DNA of 64,000 nucleotides from Nitrospira sp. SG-bin1 (GCA_002083365.1 LVWS01000008.1:1-64000), one strand, 5' to 3'; positions 1 to 8,817 are shown, counted from the stretch's first letter. Notes: a model not told the origin generated them from the sequence alone. Numbers and translations: made by a program.

Positions 1-20
1 TTCGTGTAAACATGAATTAA

Positions 21-251
21 TCAGACGTTCCTTAGATATCGCGCGGCAGGGAGCATCAGATAACCGACCAGCGCGGATCCTACGATATCCATGGCGAGGA
101 GAGTTCGATACGGCACGTTCCTGGCCGGGAACATCCACTCCAGCGCCGTCATCCCCACCACTCTCGCCGTGAATAGCAGCGGAATGAATAGATCATGCGC
201 CAGCACGAATTCACGAAATTCTTTGCTCAACAGCCACTCAATCCAATCCAT
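21..251 (-). pseudogene. N-terminal fragment of a fatty acid hydroxylase/sterol desaturase-like membrane protein
   Basis: This 76-residue reading frame has hydrophobic stretches at about residues 22-36 and 53-70 and a segment (EWMFPARNVPYRTLL, then D and G) that resembles the N-terminal part of the hydroxylase encoded at 24577-25320 (EYWWSTRPVPYLQVLL). It contains none of the histidine boxes that bind the di-iron centre, so it cannot be a complete enzyme. Only 20 bases of the window lie beyond its stop, so I cannot tell whether the rest of the gene follows in another frame or is lost. It could also be a genuine small membrane protein. The family link is inference from short similarity. Confidence 0.4.
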
Positions 252-295
252 CGGATCATTGCCCAGGAGAAAGTTCCCGAGACTCTACCAGGCAG

Positions 296-368
296 GTGGA
301 ACCCTGTCTCCCCCGCTTTCGATGGAGCCTACACAATCCGCCATCAAGCAGGACAGTTAGGTTCCCAC
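296..368. other. Long imperfect inverted repeat, possible structured RNA or terminator
   Basis: GTGGAACC at 296-303 pairs with GGTTCCCAC at 360-368 (one unpaired base), and the adjoining CTGTC at 304-308 pairs with GACAG at 352-356; ATGG and CCAT further inside can also pair. The result is a stem-loop of about 73 bases in the otherwise empty 252-501 stretch downstream of panB. No U-tract follows on either strand, so an ordinary intrinsic terminator is not clear. It could be a leader structure of the leftward frame starting at 251. I do not recognise an RNA family. Confidence 0.3.
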
Positions 369-501
369 GCTTGTACAGGTGCGGGGGCCTCCATTGCAAT
401 GAGCAGGGTATGTCCTTTTCGCGGGGCCTTGCTCCTACCCCCCTTCACGGACGGATAACTCCGCTTGGTTAGAGGGGAATCGCTAGCGGGGAGGAGTACG
501 C

Positions 502-1290
502 TCAATGGTAGCTTTCTGAATCCGAAGGGAACTTCCCCTGTTCGACTTCCTCTTTGTAACGACTCAGGGCTTGGAGGGTGTCGGCTTTGAGGTGTGCGTA
601 GGTCTTCACGAATTTCGGGATGAACGCATCAAAGAGTCCAAGGAGATCATAAAGTACAAGCACTTGACCATCGCAATGAGGACCCGCTCCAATCCCAATG
701 GTGGAAATAGAAAGTGTCTGTGTGATCTTTCTGGCCAAATCAGCGGGTATCGCTTCCAACACAAGAGCAAAAGCTCCGGCGGCTTCGATAGCCTTTGCAT
801 CTTGAAGCAGCTTGGCGGCTTGATCGTCGGCCTTGCCCTGAACCCTGTATCCGCCCAACGCATAGACCGATTGCGGTGTCATACCGAGGTGACCCATGAC
901 GGGAATTCCCACGCTAGTCATGGCTTTGATGCGATCTGCCATCACGCCGCCGCCTTCCAGCTTCACGGCTGCGGCACCTGCTTGCATCAACCGGCCCGCA
1001 TTACGCAAGGCCTCCTCCGTGCTCGCCTGATAGGACAGGAACGGCATATCTGCAATGACCAGTGCTCGCTGCACCACGCCGGCGACCAGCTTGGTGTGAT
1101 ACAACATGTCGTCCATCGTCACCGTCAGCGTATTGGGTTTTCCCTGGACGACCATCCCAAGCGAATCCCCAACCAGTATGATCCGAATCCCGGCTTGCTC
1201 GACAATACGTGCGAACAGCGCGTCATAGGCCGTCACGACGGCGAGTTTCTTCCTCTCTCGTTTGGACTGCTGAAAATCGAGAATCGTCAT
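502..1290 (-). CDS. panB: 3-methyl-2-oxobutanoate hydroxymethyltransferase (ketopantoate hydroxymethyltransferase)
   Basis: PanB transfers the one-carbon unit of 5,10-methylene-THF to alpha-ketoisovalerate, giving ketopantoate for pantothenate and CoA. The 262-residue length is normal for the family. The (beta/alpha)8-barrel motifs are visible: VTAYDALFARIVEQAG near the N terminus, the metal-binding VGDSLGMVVQG segment, AGAAAVKLEGG, and MGHLGMTPQSV. The start codon overlaps the stop of the upstream MTHFR gene by one base (TGATG), which implies translational coupling in a folD-MTHFR-panB operon. Assignment is secure. Confidence 0.95.
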   Translation of the reverse strand: MTILDFQQSKRERKKLAVVTAYDALFARIVEQAGIRIILVGDSLGMVVQGKPNTLTVTMDDMLYHTKLVAGVVQRALVIADMPFLSYQASTEEALRNAGRLMQAGAAAVKLEGGGVMADRIKAMTSVGIPVMGHLGMTPQSVYALGGYRVQGKADDQAAKLLQDAKAIEAAGAFALVLEAIPADLARKITQTLSISTIGIGAGPHCDGQVLVLYDLLGLFDAFIPKFVKTYAHLKADTLQALSRYKEEVEQGKFPSDSESYH

Positions 1291-2177
1291 CAGTCCAATT
1301 CCGCCTTGGTGATGATCTCGGTCAACCGATGCGTGGCTTTGATGGCCATGATATGCACGCCGTCGCAGTGCGGCCGAACCGCCCGGATCGTCCGGATGGC
1401 GATGTCGACTCCGACGTCTTCGGCCTTCTCGCCGGCCGCCTTGAGCTCGTCGATCATGTCTTTCGGTACCGACATGCCGGGGATGTTGGCGTTCATGAAT
1501 TCCGCCATCTTCGCATTGCGCAGCAACAGGATACCCGCCAAGACCTTCACGTTGAACGGCCGCGCCTGTTTCATGAAACCGGCGAAGACATCGGGATCAT
1601 AAACCGCCTGAGTCTGAAAGAATTGGGCCCCGGCTTTCACTTTTACTTCGAACTTCGCCAGCACCGGCCCGACCAGGTCGGCCTCCGGTGTGACGGCCGC
1701 ACCGATCGTGAACGCCGTGGGACCGTCCAGTTTGTTGCCCGCCATGTCTTTGCCGTTATTCAACCCCTGCACGAGCTGCATCACCTGGACGGAATCGAGG
1801 TCGTAAACCGGTTTGGCATCCTTATGGTCGCCGACCGTCGGGTAATCGCCGGTAAGGCACAAGATATTCCGAATCCCCAGCATATGCGCGCCCATCAGGT
1901 CGGACTGCATGGCGATCCGATTGCGATCACGACAGGTCAACTGCATGACGGGATCGTGCCCCAATTCATAGAGCAGACGACAGACCGGAAGGGAACCGGC
2001 ACGGACCACCGCGGCCGTATTGTCGGTCACATTCACGCCATGGACACGTCCGACAAGCTGCTTGGCATTCTCGAGAACGGACGAGATGTTCGTCCCTTTG
2101 GGAGGGTTGTACTCGACCGTGACTGCAAACGTCCCTCGGTTGAGAACATCGATGAGGCGCTGAGGCTCTCGACTCAT
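1290..2177 (-). CDS. metF: Methylenetetrahydrofolate reductase (MetF family)
   Basis: This flavoprotein reduces 5,10-methylene-THF to 5-methyl-THF, the methyl donor for methionine. The 295-residue protein is a single-domain bacterial-type MTHFR. Visible family features are the N-terminal VTVEYNPPKGTN strand, a VTDNTAA segment, LTCRDRNRIAMQSDLMGAHMLGIRNILCLTGDYP covering the substrate and flavin region, and the QAVYDPDVF segment. It lies 10 bases after folD and is coupled to panB. MTHFRs of this subtype are also found in methyl-branch folate pathways, so the exact metabolic direction is not fixed by sequence alone. Confidence 0.88.
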   Translation of the reverse strand: MSREPQRLIDVLNRGTFAVTVEYNPPKGTNISSVLENAKQLVGRVHGVNVTDNTAAVVRAGSLPVCRLLYELGHDPVMQLTCRDRNRIAMQSDLMGAHMLGIRNILCLTGDYPTVGDHKDAKPVYDLDSVQVMQLVQGLNNGKDMAGNKLDGPTAFTIGAAVTPEADLVGPVLAKFEVKVKAGAQFFQTQAVYDPDVFAGFMKQARPFNVKVLAGILLLRNAKMAEFMNANIPGMSVPKDMIDELKAAGEKAEDVGVDIAIRTIRAVRPHCDGVHIMAIKATHRLTEIITKAELD

Positions 2178-2187
2178 GGAGGTTTCC

Positions 2188-3048
2188 TTATCGCACTCCC
2201 GCCGTCCGCTTGGCGGACTCCACGGTATTTTCCAGCAGCATCGCGATAGTCATCGGACCGACCCCGCCGGGGACAGGACTGATCCAACCGGCCTTTTGGC
2301 TGACCGAGTCAAAATCGACATCGCCGCACAGCTTGCCTTCAGGAGTCTTGTTGGTCCCCACATCAATGACCACCGCCCCTTCGCGCACCATGTCCGCCGT
2401 CACGAACTTCGCCTTTCCGATCGCCACGAGCAGGAGTTCCGCCTCCCGGCACACTGCGGGCAGATCTCTGGTCTTGGAATGGCAGATCGTGACCGTCGCG
2501 TTGCGCTGAAGAAGCATGAGCGCCAATGGTTTTCCGACGATATTGCTCCGTCCCAGTACCACCGCCCGTTTGCCTTCAATGGTCACGCCGGCGGATTCAA
2601 TCATCTTAATGACGCCCTTAGGGGTACAGGCTTCGAATACGGGATGACCTTCCACCAGACGGCCGAAATTGTAGGGATGAAATCCGTCCGCGTCTTTGAG
2701 CGGTGAAACAGCTTCCAAAATGACCTTGCTGTCGATGTGTTTCGGCAGCGGAAGCTGAACCAGAATGCCATGGATTTTGGGGTCGGCATTCTTTTTATCA
2801 ATCAACGCCAATAACTCGGCCTGTGTGGTGCCCGCCGAAAGTTTGTGGTCGTCGACATAGATCCCTGCCAGTTCGCAGGCCTTTTGCTTGTTTCGTACGT
2901 AGACATGCGACGCGGGATCGTCACCCACTAAAATGGTCGCCAGACCGGGTTGAATCGATTTCTTCGCGAAGAGGTCCGCTGATTCCTTTGCCAATCGGTC
3001 ACGAACTTGTTGCGCAAGCGCTTTTCCGTCAATGAGTTGTGCGGCCAC
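2188..3048 (-). CDS. folD: Bifunctional methylenetetrahydrofolate dehydrogenase/cyclohydrolase
   Basis: FolD interconverts 5,10-methylene-THF, 5,10-methenyl-THF and 10-formyl-THF with NADP. The protein has 286 residues, the usual length. The substrate site is seen as YVRNKQKACELAGI with the catalytic lysine, followed by GILVQLPLPKHID; the Rossmann part has VVLGRSNIVGKPLALMLLQRNATVTICHSKT, and the C terminus carries the PVPGGVGPMTIAMLLENTV signature. It is the first gene of the leftward folate operon, so its product feeds directly the two downstream enzymes. Nothing is odd. Confidence 0.96.
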   Translation of the reverse strand: MAAQLIDGKALAQQVRDRLAKESADLFAKKSIQPGLATILVGDDPASHVYVRNKQKACELAGIYVDDHKLSAGTTQAELLALIDKKNADPKIHGILVQLPLPKHIDSKVILEAVSPLKDADGFHPYNFGRLVEGHPVFEACTPKGVIKMIESAGVTIEGKRAVVLGRSNIVGKPLALMLLQRNATVTICHSKTRDLPAVCREAELLLVAIGKAKFVTADMVREGAVVIDVGTNKTPEGKLCGDVDFDSVSQKAGWISPVPGGVGPMTIAMLLENTVESAKRTAGVR

Positions 3049-3258
3049 GATCTCCCTCCCCTCAACGACCAGTAAAATTGTCGCAACTTAGCAGGGGAAT
3101 TTTAGGTAAGTCAACGCTCCTGGAACTTTAGAGATCATATTCGAATGGCGAGGAACGAATTGCACCACGTCATGCGTTTACTTCTTGTCCATCCTTTCTT
3201 GACAGCTTCTTCACCCCTTGGATACGATGCCCACTCACCTCAAATTAGGTACTCACCC

Positions 3259-4242
3259 TTGTTCTTGAATGTTTATTGCGGATTATCGTTGCTCGTGGTG
3301 CTCGTGTTCGGGTCAACCGCGCCGTCCAACGCTGCACAAATCACCGGTTTGGAATCACCGAACAGCTTCGTCGGCGACTCCTCCGGAAAAGAATATTTCA
3401 TCTCCAACATCAACGGCGAACCGGACGCGAGGGACAACAACGGCTTCATCACGAAGTTGAATGCCGAAGGAAAGGTCACCGCCCTCAAGTTCATCCAAGG
3501 TGGCGTAGCGGACGTGTTGCTGCATGCCCCGAAAGGGATGGCATTGATGGGGCCTATTCTTTACATCGCCGATCTCGATCAATTGAAAGGCTTCGACAAG
3601 ACGACCGGCAAACTCATCGCCGCTGTCTCGTTCCCCATATCATCCAATACACCAGTGTCACTGACCGACGTCGCAGCCTCGCCAAGCGGCATCTTGTACG
3701 TTTCCGACCAGGCGGCAAACTCAATTTACCGGATCGATCCGTCGGCCAATCATCGAGTCGACCTGTTGATCCACGATGAACGGCTCGCAGGACCATCCGG
3801 AATCGCGGTTCATCCCAGAACGAATCACGTCATCATCGTGAGCTGGCAGAAAGGAAAGATTCTGGAAATAACTCCCGGCGGTCAACTCACCGAGCTGGAA
3901 TCGAACGGGTTTTTTACCGGTCGCTTCCAAAATCTGAGCGGAGTGGATTTTGATCAATGGGGCAATATGTATGTATCGGACCTCACCAAGGGCAAGATTT
4001 GGCGCATGACGCGGGATCATCGATTCCAAGTCATCGCCGAGTATCTCCCCGCTCCGGCTGATATCGGCATCGACCGTGTGAACAACCTGATTTTGGTACC
4101 CTACCACTATGATCATGCCGCGGAAATGAATGGGCTTGAGACCCCTTCCACCGGCAAGCCGAAGAGCGAGAAACGAACTTTGGCCGACTACGGATTCATT
4201 CCCCCGCCCCCCAAGTCTGAGCCGGAGGGCACCAAGAAGTGA
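3259..4242 (+). CDS. Secreted NHL/SMP-30-type beta-propeller protein, function unknown
   Basis: The protein has an export signal (LFLNVYCGLSLLVVLVFGSTAPSNAA) but an ATG at 3145 would put 38 unlikely residues before it, so a TTG start at 3259 is preferred. After the signal come repeated blades of about 45 residues with patterns such as LYIADLDQLKGFD, ILYVSDQAANSIYRID, GIAVHPRTNHVIIVS and GNMYVSDLTKGKIWRMT, typical of NHL/SMP-30 propellers. Such proteins bind ligands or act as lactonases; no metal-ligand set can be assigned here. The end overlaps the next gene by four bases (GTGA). Role unknown. Confidence 0.75.
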   Translation: MFLNVYCGLSLLVVLVFGSTAPSNAAQITGLESPNSFVGDSSGKEYFISNINGEPDARDNNGFITKLNAEGKVTALKFIQGGVADVLLHAPKGMALMGPILYIADLDQLKGFDKTTGKLIAAVSFPISSNTPVSLTDVAASPSGILYVSDQAANSIYRIDPSANHRVDLLIHDERLAGPSGIAVHPRTNHVIIVSWQKGKILEITPGGQLTELESNGFFTGRFQNLSGVDFDQWGNMYVSDLTKGKIWRMTRDHRFQVIAEYLPAPADIGIDRVNNLILVPYHYDHAAEMNGLETPSTGKPKSEKRTLADYGFIPPPPKSEPEGTKK

Positions 4243-4940
4243 GCGCGTGCTCTTATTGTCACCATCGAAAGGGCAAACGCCCGTGCCCTGCGCTCGAAGG
4301 ATCGATCTGCAGCTCCTGCTGTGGAGAACATCGCATGACCAGGATTTCCTGCCCCAGCGATTGTATCTATCTCGATACGGGTAGTGATTACCAACAGAAA
4401 CGGCTCAGTGAGCAGTTCATGCCTGTTCGACGAGACTTCTATCGGGCATTAGATGAATCGGGAGGACAGAAAGCGGTCGCGTTGTTCAACCTGATCGAAG
4501 TCGTCACCTTCAGCTATTTTGATGGACGCCGAGACGGACAGGACGCCGAGGTGATCGCGGCCCTCCAGGCCCTTCGTCGCACGCTCAGTCCCCTGCATGT
4601 TCCCGCAGCTCCCATGCCGGTGTTCGCCGAGCACCTCAGGAAGGAGTATGAAACCTTCAAGAAACAGAACCCGGAGCAGATCGCAGATTCATCGGAGGCG
4701 CCGGCAATCCTGGATCGGATCGACCGGTTCGTGTCCACTTTTTCGGGGAAGGACTTTCAGTCCAGCCGGTTTCTCGGGGGCCTGATCGGGTATGTAAAAA
4801 CGCACCATCCTGAGATTGCGGCACATCTCAAGAAGAGTCATGAACCGGGACACATTGTTCTACCAGGGCAACCCCTCATGCCGCCGCCGGCATCCGAGCA
4901 GCATGTCCATGGTCCAGGCTGCGAGCACCATCACCATTAG
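4239..4940 (+). CDS. Cys/His-rich cytoplasmic protein with putative zinc sites, function unknown
   Basis: The GTG start overlaps the stop of the propeller gene, indicating co-translation. The N terminus is cysteine-rich (CSYCHHRKGKRPCPALEG, CSSCCGEH, CPSDC), suggesting a zinc-binding cluster of up to eight cysteines; the C terminus ends in a histidine-rich tail, HVHGPGCEHHHH, a likely metal-binding site. The middle is mostly helical with no recognised domain. There is no signal peptide. It is a complete 233-residue frame with ordinary codon use. I do not recognise a family with a known function; a metal-handling or nucleic-acid-binding role is only a guess. Confidence 0.7.
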   Translation: MSACSYCHHRKGKRPCPALEGSICSSCCGEHRMTRISCPSDCIYLDTGSDYQQKRLSEQFMPVRRDFYRALDESGGQKAVALFNLIEVVTFSYFDGRRDGQDAEVIAALQALRRTLSPLHVPAAPMPVFAEHLRKEYETFKKQNPEQIADSSEAPAILDRIDRFVSTFSGKDFQSSRFLGGLIGYVKTHHPEIAAHLKKSHEPGHIVLPGQPLMPPPASEQHVHGPGCEHHHH

Positions 4941-4990
4941 CATTGTTGGAAACGGCCCGCGTTTCAAAGAGCTCTGGTCAACAACTGACC

Positions 4991-5009
4991 GGACATTTCG
5001 AGGATGTCC
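4991..5009. terminator. Hairpin between convergent genes
   Basis: GGACAT at 4991-4996 is a perfect inverted match to ATGTCC at 5004-5009 with a seven-base loop. It sits in the 71-base gap between two converging genes, where a bidirectional terminator is expected. No T-run follows on either side, so the call is weak. Confidence 0.3.
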
Positions 5010-5011
5010 AC

Positions 5012-5620
5012 CTACTCCACAATCGTGACCGTCATCTCCACACGCTCTTTAGGATTATCCCGTTCATCGCGCGGCAGGTTGACGATCTTGTCGGCGACGC
5101 CGATTCCCTTCGTGACTTCTCCGAAGACCGAATATTTGTGATCCAAGAATCGCGAGTCCTCGACGACGATGAAGAACTGAGAGCCGGCTGAATCCGGGTC
5201 GGCTGCTCTCGCCATGGAGACAATCCCGCGTTTGTGCGGAGTATCACTGAACTCCGCCTTGACGGTATGCCCTGGCCCGCCTTGGCCATAGATATCTTTC
5301 TTGAGCGTGTCCTTCGTATTGGGGTCTCCCCCTTGAATCATGAAACCGGGAATGACACGGTGAAAAATCGTCCCATTGTAAAATCCAGACTTTGCTAGTT
5401 TGATGAAATTTTCAACATGTTTCGGCGCGACATCCGGATAGAATTTGATTTCGATATCGCCGAATTTCGTTTTGATGACCGCTCGCGGCCCTTTTGGTGT
5501 GTCGTTCTTTGCACTCGGCGCCTTTTCAGCCGCTGCCACCGACTCCATTCCGGCAGTCGACACAACCATCACAGCCACCATCCCCATAAGCAAACGCCAT
5601 CCGGCTTGCTTGAGCATCAC
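5012..5620 (-). CDS. Exported cyclophilin-type peptidyl-prolyl cis-trans isomerase
   Basis: The enzyme catalyses proline isomerisation in the periplasm. A signal peptide covers about residues 1-31 (MLKQAGWRLLMGMVAVMVVS... ending AAAEKAP). The cyclophilin fold follows: GDIEIKFYPDVAPKHVENF, GTIFHRVIPGFMIQGGDP with the catalytic arginine, the KRGIVSMARAADPDSAGSQFFI core, and LDHKYSVFGEV. The length of 202 residues suits a PpiA-like single-domain protein. It reads in the same direction as rnc, 55 bases downstream, and may be cotranscribed. Assignment to the family is secure; the client proteins are unknown. Confidence 0.92.
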   Translation of the reverse strand: MMLKQAGWRLLMGMVAVMVVSTAGMESVAAAEKAPSAKNDTPKGPRAVIKTKFGDIEIKFYPDVAPKHVENFIKLAKSGFYNGTIFHRVIPGFMIQGGDPNTKDTLKKDIYGQGGPGHTVKAEFSDTPHKRGIVSMARAADPDSAGSQFFIVVEDSRFLDHKYSVFGEVTKGIGVADKIVNLPRDERDNPKERVEMTVTIVE

Positions 5621-5675
5621 CGACCTCCTCTATCGTTTCAAGACAACTGTCCATTCATCTTAGCACGGACTCGAC

Positions 5676-6395
5676 TCATTGCTCAGCCTGCTCCAGCGCT
5701 TGTTGCGCCGCCTCCTGTTCGGCTTCCTTTTTGCTACGTCCTCGGCCAATCCCCATCACTCGGTCATTCACCCGAACTTCCACTTCAAAGAACTTTTGAT
5801 GATCGGGGCCAGTTTCCCGCACAATCACATACCGAGGCAACAGTTCATACCGTTTTTGACACCATTCTTGGAAGCACGTTTTGTAATCGTCTCCCCCGGG
5901 TCTTTGGTGAGAGTCGTCGATGTGCCGCAGTTCATCGGCCAACGCCGCAATCGTGAAGGTGCGGCTCGCCTCCAAACCTCCGTCAAGATAAATGGCCGCA
6001 ATGATGGCTTCCAAGGTATCCGCGAGCAGCGAGGCTTTATCCCGACCATTCGAGAGATCTTCGCCTCGACCAAGTTTCAGTCTGTCGCCGAGATCCAAGC
6101 GCCTGGCGGCATTCGCCAAGGGCGTTTCGCTCACGAGCTTGGCCTTGAGTTTTGAGAGCGCCCCTTCGCTCAACTCCGGATATCGCCTCGCAAGATGATC
6201 GCTCATAATGAGCGACAACACGGCATCCCCCAAAAATTCTAGCCGCTCATTATGTCTTCGACCGGAGTCCCGGCGTTCATTCACATATGATTTGTGTGTC
6301 AACGCCTCGGCCAAAAGGCGAGGGTTCGAAAATCGATAATTCGCTATAGAAAAAGAATCGGCGGGAGAAGAGTCGGCTGAAGAAGCCGTCGTCAT
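5676..6395 (-). CDS. rnc: Ribonuclease III
   Basis: RNase III cuts double-stranded RNA and matures rRNA precursors. The catalytic domain shows the signature NERLEFLGDAVLSLIMSDHL with its acidic residues, and the second acidic cluster DTLEAIIAAIYLDGG. A dsRNA-binding domain follows from about residue 165 (DYKTCFQEWCQKR ... GIGRGRSKKEAEQEAAQQAL). The 239-residue length is normal. The gene is the last of the fatty-acid cluster, 13 bases after fabF, a common arrangement in many bacteria. Confidence 0.96.
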   Translation of the reverse strand: MTTASSADSSPADSFSIANYRFSNPRLLAEALTHKSYVNERRDSGRRHNERLEFLGDAVLSLIMSDHLARRYPELSEGALSKLKAKLVSETPLANAARRLDLGDRLKLGRGEDLSNGRDKASLLADTLEAIIAAIYLDGGLEASRTFTIAALADELRHIDDSHQRPGGDDYKTCFQEWCQKRYELLPRYVIVRETGPDHQKFFEVEVRVNDRVMGIGRGRSKKEAEQEAAQQALEQAEQ

Positions 6396-6408
6396 CGTGA
6401 CACGCGTA

Positions 6409-7671
6409 TTATGCGTCCAGTTTCTTGAAGATCAAACAGGCGTTCACTCCACCGAATCCAAAGGAGTTCGACAACGCCGTTGTAATGGCGGCGGGCCGGG
6501 CCCGATGGGGAACATAGTCCAGATCACAAGTCGAATCCGGATGATCCAGATTGATCGTGGGAGGGAGCATACCGTGAAACAGTGCCAGAAGACTGAAGAC
6601 GGCTTCGATCCCACCTGCGGCGCCGAGAAGATGCCCCGTCATGGATTTCGTTGAGCTGACGGGAATTCGATACGCCTGTTCTCCGAACACCTGTTTGATT
6701 GCTCGAGTCTCAATGGCATCGGCCATGGTCGACGTCCCGTGCGCATTGATATACCCGATCTGATCTCGGGTGATTCCCGCATCGTTCAGGGCGAGTTCCA
6801 TGCAACGGACGGCTCCCTCCCCCTCTTCCGGCGGCGCCGTGATGTGGTATGCATCGCTGTTCATCCCATACCCGATGATTTCGCCGTACATTCTGGCGCC
6901 TCGCCGACGGGCATGTTCCAGTTCTTCAATCACGACGACCCCCGCGCCTTCACCCAGCACAAATCCGTTTCGGTCCTTGTCGAACGGACGGCTCGCCTTC
7001 GTCGGTTCGTCGTTTCGGAACGATAACGCTTTGGCCGCCGCGAATCCCGCCACGCCCAACGGCGTGATCGCCGCTTCAGCACCACCAGCCACCATCACAT
7101 CGGCATCGCCTCGCTGAATCAGACGATAGGCATCTCCAATGCAGTGATTGCCCGTGGCGCAAGCCGTCACCGCACACGAATTGGGCCCCTTGGCTCCGAT
7201 GCGAATCGCCACTTGCCCGGATGCCAAATTGATGATGGTCATGGGAATGAAAAACGGTGAGACTCGGCCGGGCCCCTTGCCTTTGAGCACATCATGGTAG
7301 TGTTCGATCGAGCCGAGTCCGCCGATCCCCGAACCGATGTACACGCCGACCTTCGTCGCTTCCTCCGGCATCACTTTCAATCCTGCGTCATCCACCGCCA
7401 AGAGGGCGGCGCCCACAGCGTAGTGGATGAACGTGTCCATCTTCTTGATCTCTTTTTTTTCGATGAACTGGGCGGGATCGAAATCCTTCACCTCGCCCGC
7501 GATTTGAGCATCATACCCCGTGGGGTCGAATCGCGTGATCCGGCCGATCCCGGATTCACCGGCGCAGATCGCTTTCCAGGTTTTCTCCACACCAGTCCCG
7601 AGCGGAGTCACGAGCCCAAGACCGGTGACCACAACACGCCGTGTTGTTTGATCGGAAATTCCTGACGGCAT
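6409..7671 (-). CDS. fabF: 3-oxoacyl-[acyl-carrier-protein] synthase II
   Basis: FabF extends acyl-ACP with malonyl-ACP in type II fatty acid synthesis. The thiolase-fold protein has 420 residues. The catalytic cysteine lies in VTACATGNHCIGDAYR, the first histidine in INAHGTSTMADAIET and the second in SSTKSMTGHLLGAAGG; the C terminus ends with SNSFGFGGVNACLIF, as usual. It starts two bases after the acpP stop. The Cys-His-His triad marks it as an elongating enzyme rather than a FabH-type initiator. Confidence 0.96.
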   Translation of the reverse strand: MPSGISDQTTRRVVVTGLGLVTPLGTGVEKTWKAICAGESGIGRITRFDPTGYDAQIAGEVKDFDPAQFIEKKEIKKMDTFIHYAVGAALLAVDDAGLKVMPEEATKVGVYIGSGIGGLGSIEHYHDVLKGKGPGRVSPFFIPMTIINLASGQVAIRIGAKGPNSCAVTACATGNHCIGDAYRLIQRGDADVMVAGGAEAAITPLGVAGFAAAKALSFRNDEPTKASRPFDKDRNGFVLGEGAGVVVIEELEHARRRGARMYGEIIGYGMNSDAYHITAPPEEGEGAVRCMELALNDAGITRDQIGYINAHGTSTMADAIETRAIKQVFGEQAYRIPVSSTKSMTGHLLGAAGGIEAVFSLLALFHGMLPPTINLDHPDSTCDLDYVPHRARPAAITTALSNSFGFGGVNACLIFKKLDA

Positions 7672-7673
7672 GC

Positions 7674-7907
7674 TTAGGATTTTTCCTTGATGTAGTCCAA
7701 TGCCTTCCCGACGGTCAGAATCTTCTCCGCATCCTCATCGGGGATTTCGATCGAAAATTCTTCCTCCAGCGCCATGACCAGCTCGACGGTATCGAGCGAA
7801 TCAGCCCCAAGGTCTTCAACGAAGGAGGCCTCCGGCGTCACCTCATCTTCTTCCACACCGAGCTGCTCAGCAATAATCTTCTTCACTCGTTCTTCAACAG
7901 TTGCCAT
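7674..7907 (-). CDS. acpP: Acyl carrier protein
   Basis: This acidic 77-residue protein carries the growing acyl chain on phosphopantetheine attached to the serine of the DSLD motif (FVEDLGADSLDTVELVMALEEEF). A longer frame opens at 7988, but the ATG at 7905-7907 is preceded by a strong AAGGAGG ribosome-binding site (complement of 7919-7925) and gives exactly the family length, so this start is chosen. It sits between fabG and fabF, its usual place. Confidence 0.96.
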   Translation of the reverse strand: MATVEERVKKIIAEQLGVEEDEVTPEASFVEDLGADSLDTVELVMALEEEFSIEIPDEDAEKILTVGKALDYIKEKS

Positions 7908-7997
7908 CGCTATGACTACCTCCTTCCCCGGTATGACTCCCGCTGCACCGCCGCATGGGGATCTGTGACGGCCGTACAACCAAACCACTCGACGAAC

Positions 7998-8741
7998 TTA
8001 TACCATCAACATCCCGCCGTTCACGTGTAAGACATGGCCGGTGATGTAGGCCGCTTCCTCTGACACCAAAAACCGCACGGCCGCCGCAATATCCGCCGGC
8101 GTACCAAGCCGTCCCAACGGGATTTGTTTCAATAACGTATCTTTCACATCAGCCGGTAGTCCATGAGTCATGGCGGTGTCGATGAACCCGGGCGCCACCG
8201 CATTCACCGTGACGTTGCGGCTGGCATATTCCCGCCCGACGGTTTTTGTAAACCCGATGACCGCCGCCTTCGAGGCCGAATAATTGGCTTGACCCGCGTT
8301 CCCGATCACCCCCACGATCGAGGCGATGTTGACGATGCGACCATACCGCTGCTTGGTCATCGCCTGCAAGACCGCCTTCGTGCAGTTGAACGTCCCGTTC
8401 AGGTTGATCTGAAGCACCAGATTCCAATCCTCTTCTTTCATCCGCAACAACAAGCCGTCGCGCGTGATCCCGGCATTGTTGACCAGGATATCCACTTTCC
8501 CCCACGCCTTCAAAACTTGCTCGACCATCGCCTTGGTTTCATTGGCGTCGGCCACGTTGACCTTGATGTTCAGCGCCTTTCGCCCGAGCTTCTCGACGGA
8601 AGCGACCGTCTCCACGGAACGACCGGGATCGAGATCGGCCACGGCAATGTCCGCCCCGGCTTGCGCGAGACATTCCGCAATGGCCCGACCGATGCCTTGC
8701 GCGGCGCCGGTGACGATGGCTGTTTTTCCTTGTAGTGACAT
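7998..8741 (-). CDS. fabG: 3-oxoacyl-[acyl-carrier-protein] reductase
   Basis: FabG reduces beta-ketoacyl-ACP with NADPH. The short-chain dehydrogenase features are complete in 247 residues: TGAAQGIGRAIA nucleotide-binding turn, NNAGITRDGLL, the catalytic serine in IVNIASIVG, YSASK with catalytic tyrosine and lysine, and the C-terminal ITGHVLHVNGGML typical of FabG. It is flanked by fabD and acpP in one leftward operon, which supports the fatty-acid role over other short-chain dehydrogenases. Confidence 0.95.
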   Translation of the reverse strand: MSLQGKTAIVTGAAQGIGRAIAECLAQAGADIAVADLDPGRSVETVASVEKLGRKALNIKVNVADANETKAMVEQVLKAWGKVDILVNNAGITRDGLLLRMKEEDWNLVLQINLNGTFNCTKAVLQAMTKQRYGRIVNIASIVGVIGNAGQANYSASKAAVIGFTKTVGREYASRNVTVNAVAPGFIDTAMTHGLPADVKDTLLKQIPLGRLGTPADIAAAVRFLVSEEAAYITGHVLHVNGGMLMV

Positions 8742-8817
8742 GTCAAACCTTTCGGAAGATACGTTAACAGGCAGACAGGGAATTCGTCATCTGGTTTTCT
8801 TCTGTGACCGTCACACC

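Noticed and set aside
571..1602. 343-codon forward open frame across panB
   Set aside because: It is antisense to panB and MTHFR, which have clear motifs; its translation is low complexity with no domain.
1209..2249. 346-codon forward frame across the MTHFR gene
   Set aside because: Antisense shadow of a well conserved enzyme, rich in His, Arg and Asp as expected for such shadows.
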